The notes under the pieces were generated by a model. The model saw only the letters and a program-made list of their open reading frames with translations. It ran no database searches and had not been told where the DNA came from. A stretch of 64,000 nt of DNA from Variovorax sp. TBS-050B (GTDB lineage Bacteria > Pseudomonadota > Gammaproteobacteria > Burkholderiales > Burkholderiaceae_C): contig NZ_JARXYR010000002.1 in assembly GCF_029893635.1 (NCBI RefSeq), positions 3,199,001 through 3,263,000 on the forward strand, in the 5' to 3' direction. The stretch's first letter is position 1. Each line of letters opens with the position of its first letter. The translations under genes and the position numbers were made by a program. Shown here piece by piece: positions 17,632 through 26,095 of the stretch.

Positions 17632-17737
17632 TCAGGAATGTTAGCGATCCGGATGCTCATCGACGGGTGCCGGGCGTCCGTCCGCACGCCGGACGGGGCG
17701 CCGAGCGCCTGTGGTCCCGAGGCCCGAAGGCGCGGCC

Positions 17738-18361
17738 TCAGCGGCCGGGGCGGATCGCCGACTTGGGCCGGAACGCCTTGCAGACCGCGTCGTGGGTCTC
17801 GAGGTAGGGGCCGCCGATCAGGTCGATGCAGTAGGGAACGGCCGCGAAGATGCCGGGCACCTGCTGCGTGCCGTCGGCATCCTTCAGGCCTTCGAGCGTC
17901 TCGGCGATCGATTTGGGCTGGCCCGGCAGGTTGATGATCAGGCTCCGGTCGCGGATCACCGCCACCTGGCGCGAGAGGATCGCCGTCGGCACGAAGCGCA
18001 GGCTGATCTGGCGCATCTGCTCGCCGAAGCCGGGCATTTCCTTGTGCGCGACGGCCAGCGTGGCCTCGGGCGTCACGTCGCGCAGCGCCGGGCCGGTGCC
18101 GCCCGTGGTCAGCACCAGCGCGCAGCCCGCGTCCACGAGTTCGATCAGCGTGGCGCTGATCAGCGCCGCCTCGTCGGGAATCAGCCGAGCCTCGAAGGTG
18201 ATCGGGTTCTTCAGCGCCCTGCCGAGCCAGTCCTGCAGCGCGGGCAGGCCCTTGTCCTCGTAGGTGCCGCTGGAGGCGCGGTCGCTGACCGAGACGATGC
18301 CAATGCGCACGGCATCGAACGCGCCCGGGCCCTGGTCCGCCGGCGTCACGGGGGCGTTCAT
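17738..18361 (-). CDS. mog: molybdopterin adenylyltransferase (MogA)
   Basis: The 207-residue protein activates molybdopterin by adenylylation before molybdenum insertion, in the cytoplasm. The MoCF fold is marked by GIVSVSDRASSGTYEDKG at the N-terminus, LTTGGTGPALRDVTPEAT in the middle and the late ILSRQVAVIRDRSLIINLPGQPKSI block. The start ATG overlaps the stop of the upstream yjgA gene (ATGA). A molybdenum enzyme, the nasA nitrate reductase, is encoded about 13 kb away, although mog is a general housekeeping step. Confidence 0.93.
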   Translation of the reverse strand: MNAPVTPADQGPGAFDAVRIGIVSVSDRASSGTYEDKGLPALQDWLGRALKNPITFEARLIPDEAALISATLIELVDAGCALVLTTGGTGPALRDVTPEATLAVAHKEMPGFGEQMRQISLRFVPTAILSRQVAVIRDRSLIINLPGQPKSIAETLEGLKDADGTQQVPGIFAAVPYCIDLIGGPYLETHDAVCKAFRPKSAIRPGR

Positions 18362-19014
18362 GCGTCTTCCTCCCGGTCCTGCGCCGCGGCGGCGGCGGCA
18401 TGGTCGTCGCTGCCGTGCACCGCGAGCTGCGCGCGCACGAGCTGGAAGATCTCGCGGTAGGCCTTGCCCTGGCGCGGCGCTTCGCCGGGCGGGCCGGCCT
18501 TCATGTCCTTGCGCGCCTGCCGCACCAGTGCGCGCAGCTGCTGGGAATCGGTGCCCGGATGGGTCTCGATCCAGCCGCCGAGCGCGTCGTCGTCGGCGAT
18601 GAGCCGGTCGCGCCAGCGTTCGGCCTCGTGCAGCGCCGCGGTCTCGGCGGCAGGCACGCTGTTCTGTTCCTGCAGCGCCGCGCGCACGGCGTCGAGCACC
18701 TCGGGCTCCAGCGCGCGCATCAGCTTGCCGATGAACTGCATCTGGCGGCGCTTGCCTTCGAAGTTGGTGATGCGCTTGGCGTCGGCGATGGCTTCGACGA
18801 GCTTTTCCCCGAGCGGCAGCGCATCGAAGAGGCCGGCGCGCAGGCCGAGCAGTTCCTGGCCGAGCTTCTGCAGTTCGGCGCTTTCGCGCTTGAGTTCGGT
18901 TCGGCTGGCCTCGTCGGTGCCCTTGAGCTCGCGCTTGAGCTCGAGGTCGAGTTCGCTGCCTTCGGCGACGAACTGGCCACGGACGAAATAGCCTTTTTTG
19001 GGTTTGCGGGACAT
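18358..19014 (-). CDS. yjgA: ribosome-associated protein YjgA/DarP (DUF615)
   Basis: The 218-residue DUF615 protein opens MSRKPKKGYFVRG and includes the conserved ITNFEGKRRQMQFIGKLMR and ADDDALGGWIETHPGTDSQQLRALVRQARKD. YjgA associates with the large ribosomal subunit during late assembly. The ATG at 19014 gives the usual start; upstream in-frame sequence is Arg-rich and lies in the shared promoter. It is divergent from pmbA with 97 bp between, an arrangement conserved in many proteobacteria, and is overlapped by mog. Confidence 0.92.
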   Translation of the reverse strand: MSRKPKKGYFVRGQFVAEGSELDLELKRELKGTDEASRTELKRESAELQKLGQELLGLRAGLFDALPLGEKLVEAIADAKRITNFEGKRRQMQFIGKLMRALEPEVLDAVRAALQEQNSVPAAETAALHEAERWRDRLIADDDALGGWIETHPGTDSQQLRALVRQARKDMKAGPPGEAPRQGKAYREIFQLVRAQLAVHGSDDHAAAAAAQDREEDA

Positions 19015-19111
19015 GGGGTGGATTCTGGGCCGCACCGTGCGGCGCTGCAACGCGCAGCGCGAAGGCCGGAGGGCGATACGGGATGGAGGGCGCAAGTATC
19101 ATAGCCACCAC

Positions 19112-20482
19112 ATGACGACATCCTCCTCGCGCGCCGATTCCGGCTTCGCCTACAGCCGATCCTTCTTCGAAAACCTGGTCGACACCGCACTGGCCCATGC
19201 CAAAAAGCTGGGTGCCACCGATGCCGGCGCCGAGGCCTCCGAGGGCTGCGGCCTCAGCGTCTCGGTGCGCAAGGGCGAACTCGAGAACGTGGAGCGCAAC
19301 CGCGACAAGTCGCTGGGCGTCACGGTCTACGTGGGCCATCGCCGCGGCAACGCCAGCACTTCCGATTTCTCCGAGGGCGCGATCGCCCAGACCGTGCAGG
19401 CGGCCTACGACATCGCGCGCTTCACGGCCGAGGACCCGGTCAGCGGCCTGCCCGACGAGGACGACATCGCGAAGGACTACCCCGAGCTCGACCTCTTCCA
19501 CCCCTGGGACGTGACGAGCGAGGAGGCCGCCAGGCTGGCGCTCGAATGCGAGGCGGCGGCGCTTTCCACCGACCGGCGCATCACCAACAGCGAAGGCGCC
19601 GGCGTCTCGGCCCAGCAGAGCCATTTCTTCAGCGCCCACACCCACGGCTTCCGCGGCGGCTATGCGAGTTCGCGCCATTCGATCTCGGTCGCGCCGATCG
19701 CGGGCAGGGGCGACGACATGCAGCGCGACTCCTGGTACAGCTCGATGCGTTCCGCCGCCGAGCTCGCGAGCCCGCAGGCCGTGGGCCGCTATGCCGCCGA
19801 GCGCGCGCTGAGCCGGCTCAAGGCGCGCAAGATCAAGACCACCGAGTGCCCGGTGCTGTTCGAGTCGCCGCTGGCCGTGGGCCTGCTCGGCGGGCTGGTG
19901 CAGGCCGTGAGCGGCGGTGCGCTCTACCGCAAGAGCAGCTTCCTGCTCGACTCGCTCGGCAAGCCGGTGCTGCCGGCCCACGTCGACGTGCGGGAGGACC
20001 CGCACATCCCGCGCGGCAAGGGCAGCGCCCCGTTCGACGACGAAGGCGTGACCACCCGCGCGCGCAAGGTGGTCGATGCCGGCCGGCTCGAAGGCTATTT
20101 CCTCTCGACCTACTCGGCGCGCAAGCTCGGCATGAAGACCACCGGCAATGCCGGCGGCTCGCACAACCTGATCCTGAGCTCGCGCCTCACGAAGGCCGGC
20201 GACGACCTCGACGCCATGCTGGCCAAGCTCGGCACCGGCCTCTTCGTGATCGAGCTCATGGGCCAGGGCGTGAACTACGTGACCGGCGACTACTCGCGCG
20301 GCGCGAGCGGCTTCTGGGTCGAGAAGGGCCGGATCGCGTTCCCGGTGCAGGAGATCACGATCGCGGGCAACCTCAAGGACATGCTGCGCGGCATCGAGGC
20401 CGTGGGCGCCGACGCCTACACCTTCGGCGCCAAGACCACCGGCTCGATCCTGATCAACCGAATGAAGGTCGCCGGCAGCTGA
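19112..20482 (+). CDS. pmbA: metalloprotease PmbA/TldE
   Basis: The 456-residue TldE subunit works with TldD as a heterodimeric protease that degrades unfolded peptides and in some hosts matures microcins or CcdA. Family blocks are GLSVSVRKGELENVERNRDKSLGVTVYVG, the central SSRHSISVAPIAG region, and the C-terminal IELMGQGVNYVTGDYSRGASGFWVEKG. The catalytic HExxxH is in TldD, not in this subunit, which fits the sequence. The chosen ATG at 19112 removes an unconserved 38-residue extension. No tldD is in the window. Confidence 0.93.
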   Translation: MTTSSSRADSGFAYSRSFFENLVDTALAHAKKLGATDAGAEASEGCGLSVSVRKGELENVERNRDKSLGVTVYVGHRRGNASTSDFSEGAIAQTVQAAYDIARFTAEDPVSGLPDEDDIAKDYPELDLFHPWDVTSEEAARLALECEAAALSTDRRITNSEGAGVSAQQSHFFSAHTHGFRGGYASSRHSISVAPIAGRGDDMQRDSWYSSMRSAAELASPQAVGRYAAERALSRLKARKIKTTECPVLFESPLAVGLLGGLVQAVSGGALYRKSSFLLDSLGKPVLPAHVDVREDPHIPRGKGSAPFDDEGVTTRARKVVDAGRLEGYFLSTYSARKLGMKTTGNAGGSHNLILSSRLTKAGDDLDAMLAKLGTGLFVIELMGQGVNYVTGDYSRGASGFWVEKGRIAFPVQEITIAGNLKDMLRGIEAVGADAYTFGAKTTGSILINRMKVAGS

Positions 20483-20489
20483 TCGCGCT

Positions 20490-21287
20490 TCAGACGATCC
20501 GCACCGACAGCTCCGGCAGCTTGTCGATGTGGATCTCGATCAGGTCGTCGCGCACCACCGGACCCACGTTCTCGGGCGTGCCCGAGTAGATGATGTCGCC
20601 GGGCATCAGCTCGAAGGCCTGCGACAGCCGGCTGATCTGCTCGGCCACCGACCAGATCATGTGCTTGAGCGTCGCGTTCTGCTTCGTCTGGCCGTTCACC
20701 TTGAGCCAGATCGCGCCGTCGGTGAAATGGCCGACGCTCGCCACCGGATGGATCGGTCCGATCGGCGCCGAGTGGTCGAAGCTCTTGCCGATCTCCCACG
20801 GCTTCTTCTGGTCGCCCATCTCGCGCTGCAGGTCGCGGCGCGTCATGTCCAGGCCCAGCGAATAGCCGTAGACCAGGCCCAGCGCGTCCGCGGTCGACAC
20901 GTTGCGGCCGCCCTTGGCCAGGGCGACCACAAGCTCCACCTCGTAGTGGTAGTTCTTCGTCAGCGTCGGATACGGATGGTCGGCCACCGTGCCCGGCGTC
21001 ACCACCTGGATCGCATCGGCCGGCTTCTGGAAGAAGAAGGGCGGCTCGCGCGTGGGGTCGGAGCCCATCTCGCGCGCATGGGCCGCGTAGTTGCGCCCGA
21101 TGCAGTAGATGCGGCGCACCGGGAACACCTGGTCGGTGCCGGCGATCGGCACCGCGGCCTGTGCCACCGTGAACGGCGTCTTCTGGCTGCCGGCGGACTT
21201 GCCGCCGGCGGGCAGCGCGCAGCCGGCGATCGCGCCCGTGGCGATGGCGGCCGAACCGGCCAGCAGGCCGCGTCGTGAACTGGACAT
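20490..21287 (-). CDS. fumarylacetoacetate hydrolase family protein with export signal
   Basis: From residue about 60 the 265-residue protein is an ordinary FAH-fold enzyme: IYCIGRNYAAHAREMG, FFFQKPADAI, NYHYEVELVVAL with the metal-binding E-x-E pair, and MPGDIIYSGTPENVGPV. This subgroup includes isomerases and hydrolases of 2-oxo acid degradation products. The N-terminus is unusual: MSSSRRGLLAG then a hydrophobic stretch and AIAGC, which reads as a twin-arginine-like lipoprotein signal with Cys23. GGAG precedes this ATG at proper spacing. It is divergent from an AraC regulator. Export is an inference from the signal. Confidence 0.88.
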   Translation of the reverse strand: MSSSRRGLLAGSAAIATGAIAGCALPAGGKSAGSQKTPFTVAQAAVPIAGTDQVFPVRRIYCIGRNYAAHAREMGSDPTREPPFFFQKPADAIQVVTPGTVADHPYPTLTKNYHYEVELVVALAKGGRNVSTADALGLVYGYSLGLDMTRRDLQREMGDQKKPWEIGKSFDHSAPIGPIHPVASVGHFTDGAIWLKVNGQTKQNATLKHMIWSVAEQISRLSQAFELMPGDIIYSGTPENVGPVVRDDLIEIHIDKLPELSVRIV

Positions 21288-21430
21288 GTCTGGTGTCTCC
21301 TGAATCTGGGTCATGGGGAATGCCGGCCGGGCCGGCCGGCCCATTCTGGAGCGCGCCGCCGCCACGTTTGCGGACGCATCTACGCAAAAACAGGACGCAG
21401 CCCACACCGCCTCGGGCGTACCATGCGCCC

Positions 21431-22366
21431 ATGTCGGCCCTTCGATCTAGCCTGCGCCTCTACGGCATGCAGGAGCGCGCGAACCACCTCGACTTCGACA
21501 TCCGCTTCGAAGGCGCACGCGACGTGCTCGCGCGGCCGCACCGGCACGAATACTTTCAGATTCAGGTCAGCATCCACGGCGGTTCGCAGCAGGTGATCGG
21601 CGGTGCGGTGCGTCCGTTCACCACGGGGCACCTGAGCTTCGTGCGGCCCTACCGGGTGCATGTGGTGCCGCATCCGCCCGGCGCGCGCTATGCGATCGTC
21701 AACTTCGACCAGGGCTTTCTGTGGCCCGAACTCGCGGTCGAGCCGCTCGAGCTCGAAGCCATGCCGGTCTCGCGCCAGCCCGAGCTCGCGCCGTTCCTGT
21801 TCCAGGAGTCGATGGACTTCCATTTCGGGGACGTGGACTTCGCGCGCATCCTCGGCTGGCTCGACGAACTCGCGGTACTCAACCGCGAGCGCCGCTTCGG
21901 CAGCATGGGCGCGATCCGCGGCATCCTGCTGCAGCTGATGGCGCTCACCTGCGAACGGCACGAGGCGCCGCTGCTCGCGCAGGCGGCCCAGCAGAGCAGC
22001 CGCAGCCCCGGCGGCGATGCGCTGCAGCGCGTGATGCGCTACGTGCGCGAGCACCTCGGCGAGGAGAAGATGTCGCTCAACGACGCCGCCGCGGCCGCGA
22101 TGCTGTCGCCCAACTACCTCGCGCACCTGCTCAAGAAGCAGACCCAGCGCACCTTCACCGAACTCGTGACCGAGCGCCGGCTCGAGCGCGCAAAGGAACT
22201 GCTGCTGACGTCGAACGCGCGCATCGGCGACATCGCCCGGCAGTGCGGCTTCAGCGACGCGGTCTACTTCAGCCGCCGCTTCCGGCTGCGCAACGGCCTC
22301 ACGCCGCGGCAGTTCCGCGGCGGGGCCGGCCTTCCTTCACCGTCCCGCGAACCGCGCGTCCAATGA
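21431..22366 (+). CDS. AraC family transcriptional regulator
   Basis: The 311-residue protein has an N-terminal cupin-type sensing domain (RPHRHEYFQIQVSIHGGSQQVIGG) and a C-terminal double HTH. The second HTH ends with the AraC signature IGDIARQCGFSDAVYFSRRFRLRNGLTPRQFR. Ligand unknown. It is divergent from the FAH-family gene with 143 bp between them, so that gene is the likely target (inference). The stop overlaps the ATG of the next gene (ATGA), tying the deoxyribosyltransferase to the same message. Confidence 0.9.
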   Translation: MSALRSSLRLYGMQERANHLDFDIRFEGARDVLARPHRHEYFQIQVSIHGGSQQVIGGAVRPFTTGHLSFVRPYRVHVVPHPPGARYAIVNFDQGFLWPELAVEPLELEAMPVSRQPELAPFLFQESMDFHFGDVDFARILGWLDELAVLNRERRFGSMGAIRGILLQLMALTCERHEAPLLAQAAQQSSRSPGGDALQRVMRYVREHLGEEKMSLNDAAAAAMLSPNYLAHLLKKQTQRTFTELVTERRLERAKELLLTSNARIGDIARQCGFSDAVYFSRRFRLRNGLTPRQFRGGAGLPSPSREPRVQ

Positions 22367-22929
22367 CGCCTCAGCCTGCGCAGACCCGCGCCCGGCCTCC
22401 ACGGCCGGCAGGCCGTCCGCGCATCTACCTGGCGGGCCCCGACGTCTTCCGCCCCGATGCCAGGGACCATTTCGTGCGGCTCTCGGCGGCTTGCGATGCG
22501 CTGGGGCTTGCGGCCTTGCTGCCAGCCGACGGCAACGAGGAGCAGAACGCGGATGCGCCGGAAATGCAGATCTTCCAGGCCAACATGCTGCGTCTTCGCG
22601 GCGCCGATGGCGTGGTCGCCAACCTCGCGTGCTTCCGCGGCCAGGAGCCCGATTCGGGCACGGTGTTCGAGGTCGGCGCCGCCGTGGCGCTGCAGATCCC
22701 GGTGGTGGCCTATGGCGTGCCTGCGGGCAGCTACGCGGAGCGGGTCCGGTCCGCGCTGCAGTGCGCGCCGGATGCGACCGGGGTGCTGCGCGAGATCGGC
22801 AGTGGTCTGGCGGTCGAGGACTTCGGCCAGCCGCTGAACCTCATGCTGGCCTGTTCGGTCCACCTCGCGCCGACGCCCGAAGCGGCGCTGCGGAAGGTGG
22901 CGGAGCTGCTCGCCGTTCCCCAGGCGTGA
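22363..22929 (+). CDS. nucleoside 2-deoxyribosyltransferase
   Basis: The 188-residue protein of the NDT family opens with a Pro/Arg-rich stretch and then IYLAGPDVFRPDA, followed by ANMLRLRGADGVVANLACFRGQEPDSGTVFEVGAA, where the Asp and Glu of the substrate pocket lie. Such enzymes swap or hydrolyse the base of deoxynucleosides in salvage or detoxification. It is translationally coupled to the AraC gene. Its 3' end overlaps a convergent LysR gene by 89 bp, which is long; either protein may end with a poorly conserved tail. Confidence 0.87.
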   Translation: MTPQPAQTRARPPRPAGRPRIYLAGPDVFRPDARDHFVRLSAACDALGLAALLPADGNEEQNADAPEMQIFQANMLRLRGADGVVANLACFRGQEPDSGTVFEVGAAVALQIPVVAYGVPAGSYAERVRSALQCAPDATGVLREIGSGLAVEDFGQPLNLMLACSVHLAPTPEAALRKVAELLAVPQA

Positions 22930-23848
22930 GTGCCACGCCGCGCGCGGCTTCCTCTTCTTCGTCCGGCTGCGCGATCAGGTGTTCGAGCATGCGCCGCGCA
23001 TTGAGCGGCAGGTCGTGCGAGGAGCGCACGCAGGCCATCAGCGTGCGCTCGGCCCAGGCGTCGGCGAGCGAGGCGCGCGCGATCTTCATCGAGCGGGCGC
23101 AGCGCTCGGCGGCGGTCTGCGGCACGATGCCCACGCCGATGCCGTACGCCACCATGCGGCACACGGCCTCGAAGTTGCCCACCCGCACGCGGTAGGCGAG
23201 GTGCCTGCCGAGTGCGCGCACATGCTGGGTGATCAGCTGCTGCAGCGCGCTGTCGGCGGGCAGGCCGACGAATTCGCTGTCGACCACCTCGGCCAGCCGC
23301 ACGCGCCGACGGCCGGCCAGGGCGTGGCCGCGCGGCATCACGAGCACCAGGTCGTCGCGCCGGAACGGATGGCATTCGAGGCCTTCGCTGTCGATGGCAT
23401 CCGAGACGATGCCGATGTCGCACAGGCCGCCGCGCAGCGCTTCCACCGTGTCCGGGCTGGCGCGCTCCTCCAGGTCGACCGAGATGCGCGGATGCGCGGC
23501 CAGGAAGCGGCTCAGCACCTCGGGCAGGTGCTCGGTCAGCGCGGAGGTGCCGCACATGAAGCGCACATGGCCCTTGAGGCCCTGGCCGTACTCGCCGAGT
23601 TCGCCGCGCAGCCGCTCCATCTGCTGCAGCACGACGCGGGCATGGTGCAGCAGCGTGCGGCCGGCCTCGGTCGGGCGCACGCCCTGCGCATGGCGCGTGA
23701 GCAGCGGGCTGCCGAGCGCGTCTTCCATGCCGCGCACGCGCTGGCTGGCCGAGGCGAGCGTCATGTGCGAGCGCGCCGCGCCCGCCGTGAGGCTGCCGGC
23801 CTCGACCACGTGGAGAAAGAGCCGCAGGTCGGTGAGATCGAATCGCAT
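22841..23848 (-). CDS. LysR family transcriptional regulator
   Basis: The 335-residue protein begins MRFDLTDLRLFLHVVEAGSLTAGAA with a complete LysR HTH. It has a PBP2 effector domain of the group often next to TauE/SafE or acid transporters (RFMCGTSALTEHLPEVLSRFLAAHPRISVDLEERAS). The ATG at 23848 is preferred over an upstream start at 23860. After the family's usual end the frame continues about 30 residues with a Glu-rich and Pro/Ala-rich tail. It is divergent from the TauE/SafE permease (101 bp), its likely target. Confidence 0.9.
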   Translation of the reverse strand: MRFDLTDLRLFLHVVEAGSLTAGAARSHMTLASASQRVRGMEDALGSPLLTRHAQGVRPTEAGRTLLHHARVVLQQMERLRGELGEYGQGLKGHVRFMCGTSALTEHLPEVLSRFLAAHPRISVDLEERASPDTVEALRGGLCDIGIVSDAIDSEGLECHPFRRDDLVLVMPRGHALAGRRRVRLAEVVDSEFVGLPADSALQQLITQHVRALGRHLAYRVRVGNFEAVCRMVAYGIGVGIVPQTAAERCARSMKIARASLADAWAERTLMACVRSSHDLPLNARRMLEHLIAQPDEEEEAARGVALTPGERRAAPPPSAAPLRASARGGPNRPA

Positions 23849-23949
23849 GGTGGGCCGCAAGGTAGCACGGGAGCCTCAGCCTGAGCCTGAGCCCGGCTGC
23901 GCCAAAGCCGCATTTGCAGGCGCGCGGGCCGCCGGCAGACTTCGCCGGC

Positions 23950-24711
23950 ATGATGACGATCATCCCGAACGAACTCGCAGGCCACGGGGCGGCGGCCGCC
24001 GCGGTCTTTCTGCTGGCCGGCGTCATCAAGGGCGTGATCGGCCTCGGCCTGCCGACGGTCTCGATGGCGCTGCTCGCGCTGTGGATGCCGCCCGCGCGCG
24101 CGGCCGCGCTGCTGGTCGTGCCTTCGCTCGTGACCAACCTCTGGCAGACCGGCCCGCGCGCCAGCTTCATGCCGGTGCTGCGGCGCATCGGCGGCATGCA
24201 GGCGGGGGTGGTGGCGGGCACGCTCGGCGGCGCATGCTGGCTCGGGGTGCCGGCCGGCGCCTGGGCCTCGGTGGCGCTGGGCGTGGCGCTGCTGGCCTAT
24301 GCGCTCTGGGGCCTCTCGGGCCGACAGTGGCACGTGGATGCGGCGCGTGCGCGCTGGCTCGGGCCGCTGGTCGGCGCGGCGACGGGGCTGGTCACGGCCG
24401 CGACCGGCGTGTTCGCGGTGCCGGCGGTGCCGTACCTGCAGGCGCTGGGCTTCGAGCGCGATGCGCTGATCCAGGCGATGGGCATCTCCTTCACCACCTC
24501 GACCGTCGCGCTGGCGCTCGGGCTCATGGTCAACGGCGGCTATCCGCTCGCCGTGGCGGGAGGATCGGCGCTGATGCTGTTGCCGGCGCTCGGCGGCATG
24601 GCGATCGGCACCTGGTGGCGCAGGCGCCTGCCGGTGGCGGTGTTCCGGCGCTGCTTTCTCGCGGGGCTCGCCCTGCTGGGCGCGTACATGGTGGCGCACG
24701 CGCTCGCCTGA
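23950..24711 (+). CDS. sulfite exporter TauE/SafE family protein
   Basis: The 253-residue membrane protein has seven or eight hydrophobic helices. The family repeat appears at FLLAGVIKGVIGLGLPTVSMALLALW near the N-terminus and again in LVGAATGLVTAATGVFAVPAVPYLQALGF. Members move sulfite, sulfonates or small organic anions across the inner membrane; the substrate is unknown. The LysR gene opposite probably regulates it. Confidence 0.88.
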   Translation: MMTIIPNELAGHGAAAAAVFLLAGVIKGVIGLGLPTVSMALLALWMPPARAAALLVVPSLVTNLWQTGPRASFMPVLRRIGGMQAGVVAGTLGGACWLGVPAGAWASVALGVALLAYALWGLSGRQWHVDAARARWLGPLVGAATGLVTAATGVFAVPAVPYLQALGFERDALIQAMGISFTTSTVALALGLMVNGGYPLAVAGGSALMLLPALGGMAIGTWWRRRLPVAVFRRCFLAGLALLGAYMVAHALA

Positions 24712-24734
24712 CGCGGCGGCGCGCCGCCGGCCGC

Positions 24735-25208
24735 TCAGCGCGCGGCGGCCAGCGCCTCGCGCACGCGCTCGATGGTCTGCCGGTAGGGCGGGGTGAACTG
24801 GCTGATGTCGTCGCCGGCCGAGAGCCAGCTGAACGAGAACACGAGCCCGTCTTCCTCGGGGCTGCCCATGGCCACGTGCTCGAAGGTCTCGGGCAGCGGG
24901 CGGTCGGCGCGCATCAGGAACAGGTGCCAGCGCTGCGCATGGCGGATGGTGTTGCCTTCGATGCCGGCCTCGCATTCGCGCTCGAGGGTGCCGAGCGGCT
25001 GCAGCGGGCCGACGTGGTCGATGCCCGATTCCTCGAGCAGCTCGCGCCGCGCCGCGACCTCCGGTGCTTCGCCGGGCTCGATGGTGCCCTTGGGCAGCTG
25101 CATGTTGCCGTCGCCGGGATGGCGGAACACCAGCAGCCGGCCGCCCGCGTCCACGAGGCAGGCGCAGGCCTTCGGGATCACCGTGGTGCAGTCGCCGCCG
25201 CCTTGCAT
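24735..25208 (-). CDS. NUDIX hydrolase
   Basis: This 157-residue Nudix protein has a perfect Nudix box: G-x5-E-x7-REL-x-EE-x-G-I beginning at GTIEPGE, the Mg-binding loop that hydrolyses nucleoside diphosphates linked to another moiety. KACACLVDAGGRLLVFRHPG precedes it. The substrate cannot be told from the sequence. The ATG overlaps the stop of yqeY by one base, so it is the last gene of the rpsU/yqeY/nudix run. Confidence 0.88.
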   Translation of the reverse strand: MQGGGDCTTVIPKACACLVDAGGRLLVFRHPGDGNMQLPKGTIEPGEAPEVAARRELLEESGIDHVGPLQPLGTLERECEAGIEGNTIRHAQRWHLFLMRADRPLPETFEHVAMGSPEEDGLVFSFSWLSAGDDISQFTPPYRQTIERVREALAAAR

Positions 25209-25657
25209 CAGGCGCTCGCGAGGGCAGCCTTGACCGCCGCGCTCACCTGGCCCATGTCGGCCTTGCCGGCAAGGCGCGTCTTGACCGCGCCCATCACCTT
25301 GCCCATGTCGCCCGGGCCCTTGGCGCCGAGTTCGGCCACGATGGCCTTGACTTCGGCGGCCACTTCGTCGGCGCTCATGCGCTGCGGCAGGTAGACCTCG
25401 AGCACCTTGATCTCGGCGGCTTCCTTCTCGGCCAGGTCGGTGCGGCCGCCCTGGGTGAAGGCGGCGACCGAGTCCTTGCGCTGCTTGACCAGCTTGTCGA
25501 CGATCGCGACCACCATGGCGTCGTCGAGCTCCACGCGCTCGTCGACTTCCTTCTGCTTCAGCGCGGCGAGCAGCAGGCGGATGGTGCCGAGGCGCTCCGA
25601 GTCCTTGGCGCGCATAGCGGTCTTCATGTCTTCGGTGATCTGTTCTTTGAGGGTCAT
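25208..25657 (-). CDS. yqeY: GatB/YqeY domain protein
   Basis: The 149-residue YqeY protein (MTLKEQITEDMKTAMRAKDSERLGTIRLLLAALKQKEVDER) shares its helical domain with the tail of GatB, the tRNA amidotransferase subunit. The C-terminal KGPGDMGKVMGAVKTRLAGKADMGQVSAAVKAAL repeat is typical. Function is not proven; a tRNA-related role is assumed. In many proteobacteria yqeY sits right after rpsU, as here, but a strong terminator lies between them. It is followed without a gap by a Nudix gene. Confidence 0.92.
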   Translation of the reverse strand: MTLKEQITEDMKTAMRAKDSERLGTIRLLLAALKQKEVDERVELDDAMVVAIVDKLVKQRKDSVAAFTQGGRTDLAEKEAAEIKVLEVYLPQRMSADEVAAEVKAIVAELGAKGPGDMGKVMGAVKTRLAGKADMGQVSAAVKAALASA

Positions 25658-25675
25658 TCGATGCAACCTTGTTGG

Positions 25676-25714
25676 AAAAAAACAAAAGCCGCGGCAGGTT
25701 TCCCTGGCGCGGCT
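25676..25714 (-). terminator. intrinsic terminator after rpsU
   Basis: On the minus strand, AGCCGCG pairs with CGCGGCT, with an inner CAGG-GAAA-CCTG stem, followed by TTTTGTTTTTTT. It is a strong rho-independent terminator between rpsU and yqeY. Some read-through is needed if yqeY has no promoter of its own. Confidence 0.85.
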
Positions 25715-25753
25715 GTGGCAACGGATGTCCGGGACGCCCCGAACGTTGCTGGC

Positions 25754-25966
25754 TCAGTACAGCTTCTTGGGCAGCTGCATGCTGCGCACGCGCTTGTAGT
25801 GGCGCTTGACGGCCGCTGCCTTCTTGCGCTTGCGCTCGGCGGTCGGCTTTTCGTAGAACTCGCGGGCGCGCAGGTCGGTCAGCAGGCCGAGCTTTTCGAT
25901 GGTGCGCTTGAAGCGGCGCAGGGCGACGTCGAAAGGCTCGTTTTCTTTAACGCGGATGGTGGTCAT
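25754..25966 (-). CDS. rpsU: 30S ribosomal protein S21
   Basis: The 70-residue product is full length and shows the bS21 sequence [21 protein letters not shown] at the start, with a basic Lys/Arg tail ending PKKLY. S21 sits at the 30S platform near the anti-Shine-Dalgarno sequence and helps initiation. It has its own promoter about 110 bp upstream and its own terminator, so it is expressed alone. Confidence 0.96.
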
Positions 25967-26020
25967 TGATGATCGTTGAACTGAATTTGGCCCGGAGAGA
26001 TCGAGGCCCCGGGCCGGGGT

Positions 26021-26054
26021 TCCTCAACTGAGATTTTTTGCGGCCGTTGAGGGA
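26021..26054 (-). other. leader hairpin of rpsU
   Basis: CCTCAAC (26022-26028) pairs with GTTGAGG (26046-26052) and the stem can be extended on the outside by a T-G and a T-A pair. The loop is 17 bases and contains a run of six T on the plus strand. It lies in the probable 5' untranslated region of rpsU, and the loop sequence does not suggest a terminator for the minus strand. A regulatory role is possible but unproven. Confidence 0.4.
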
Positions 26055-26074
26055 AGGCCAAAAGTTAGCCCGCG

Positions 26075-26083
26075 AGTATAGCA
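26075..26083 (-). promoter_or_regulatory. extended -10 promoter of rpsU
   Basis: On the minus strand the motif TGCTATACT is an extended -10 (TGn plus TATACT). The -35 region is weak. A start near 26068 would give a leader of about 100 bases before the rpsU ATG. It lies right at the 3' end of the upstream flavoprotein gene. Confidence 0.55.
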
Positions 26084-26095
26084 CTTTTCAGGCTT

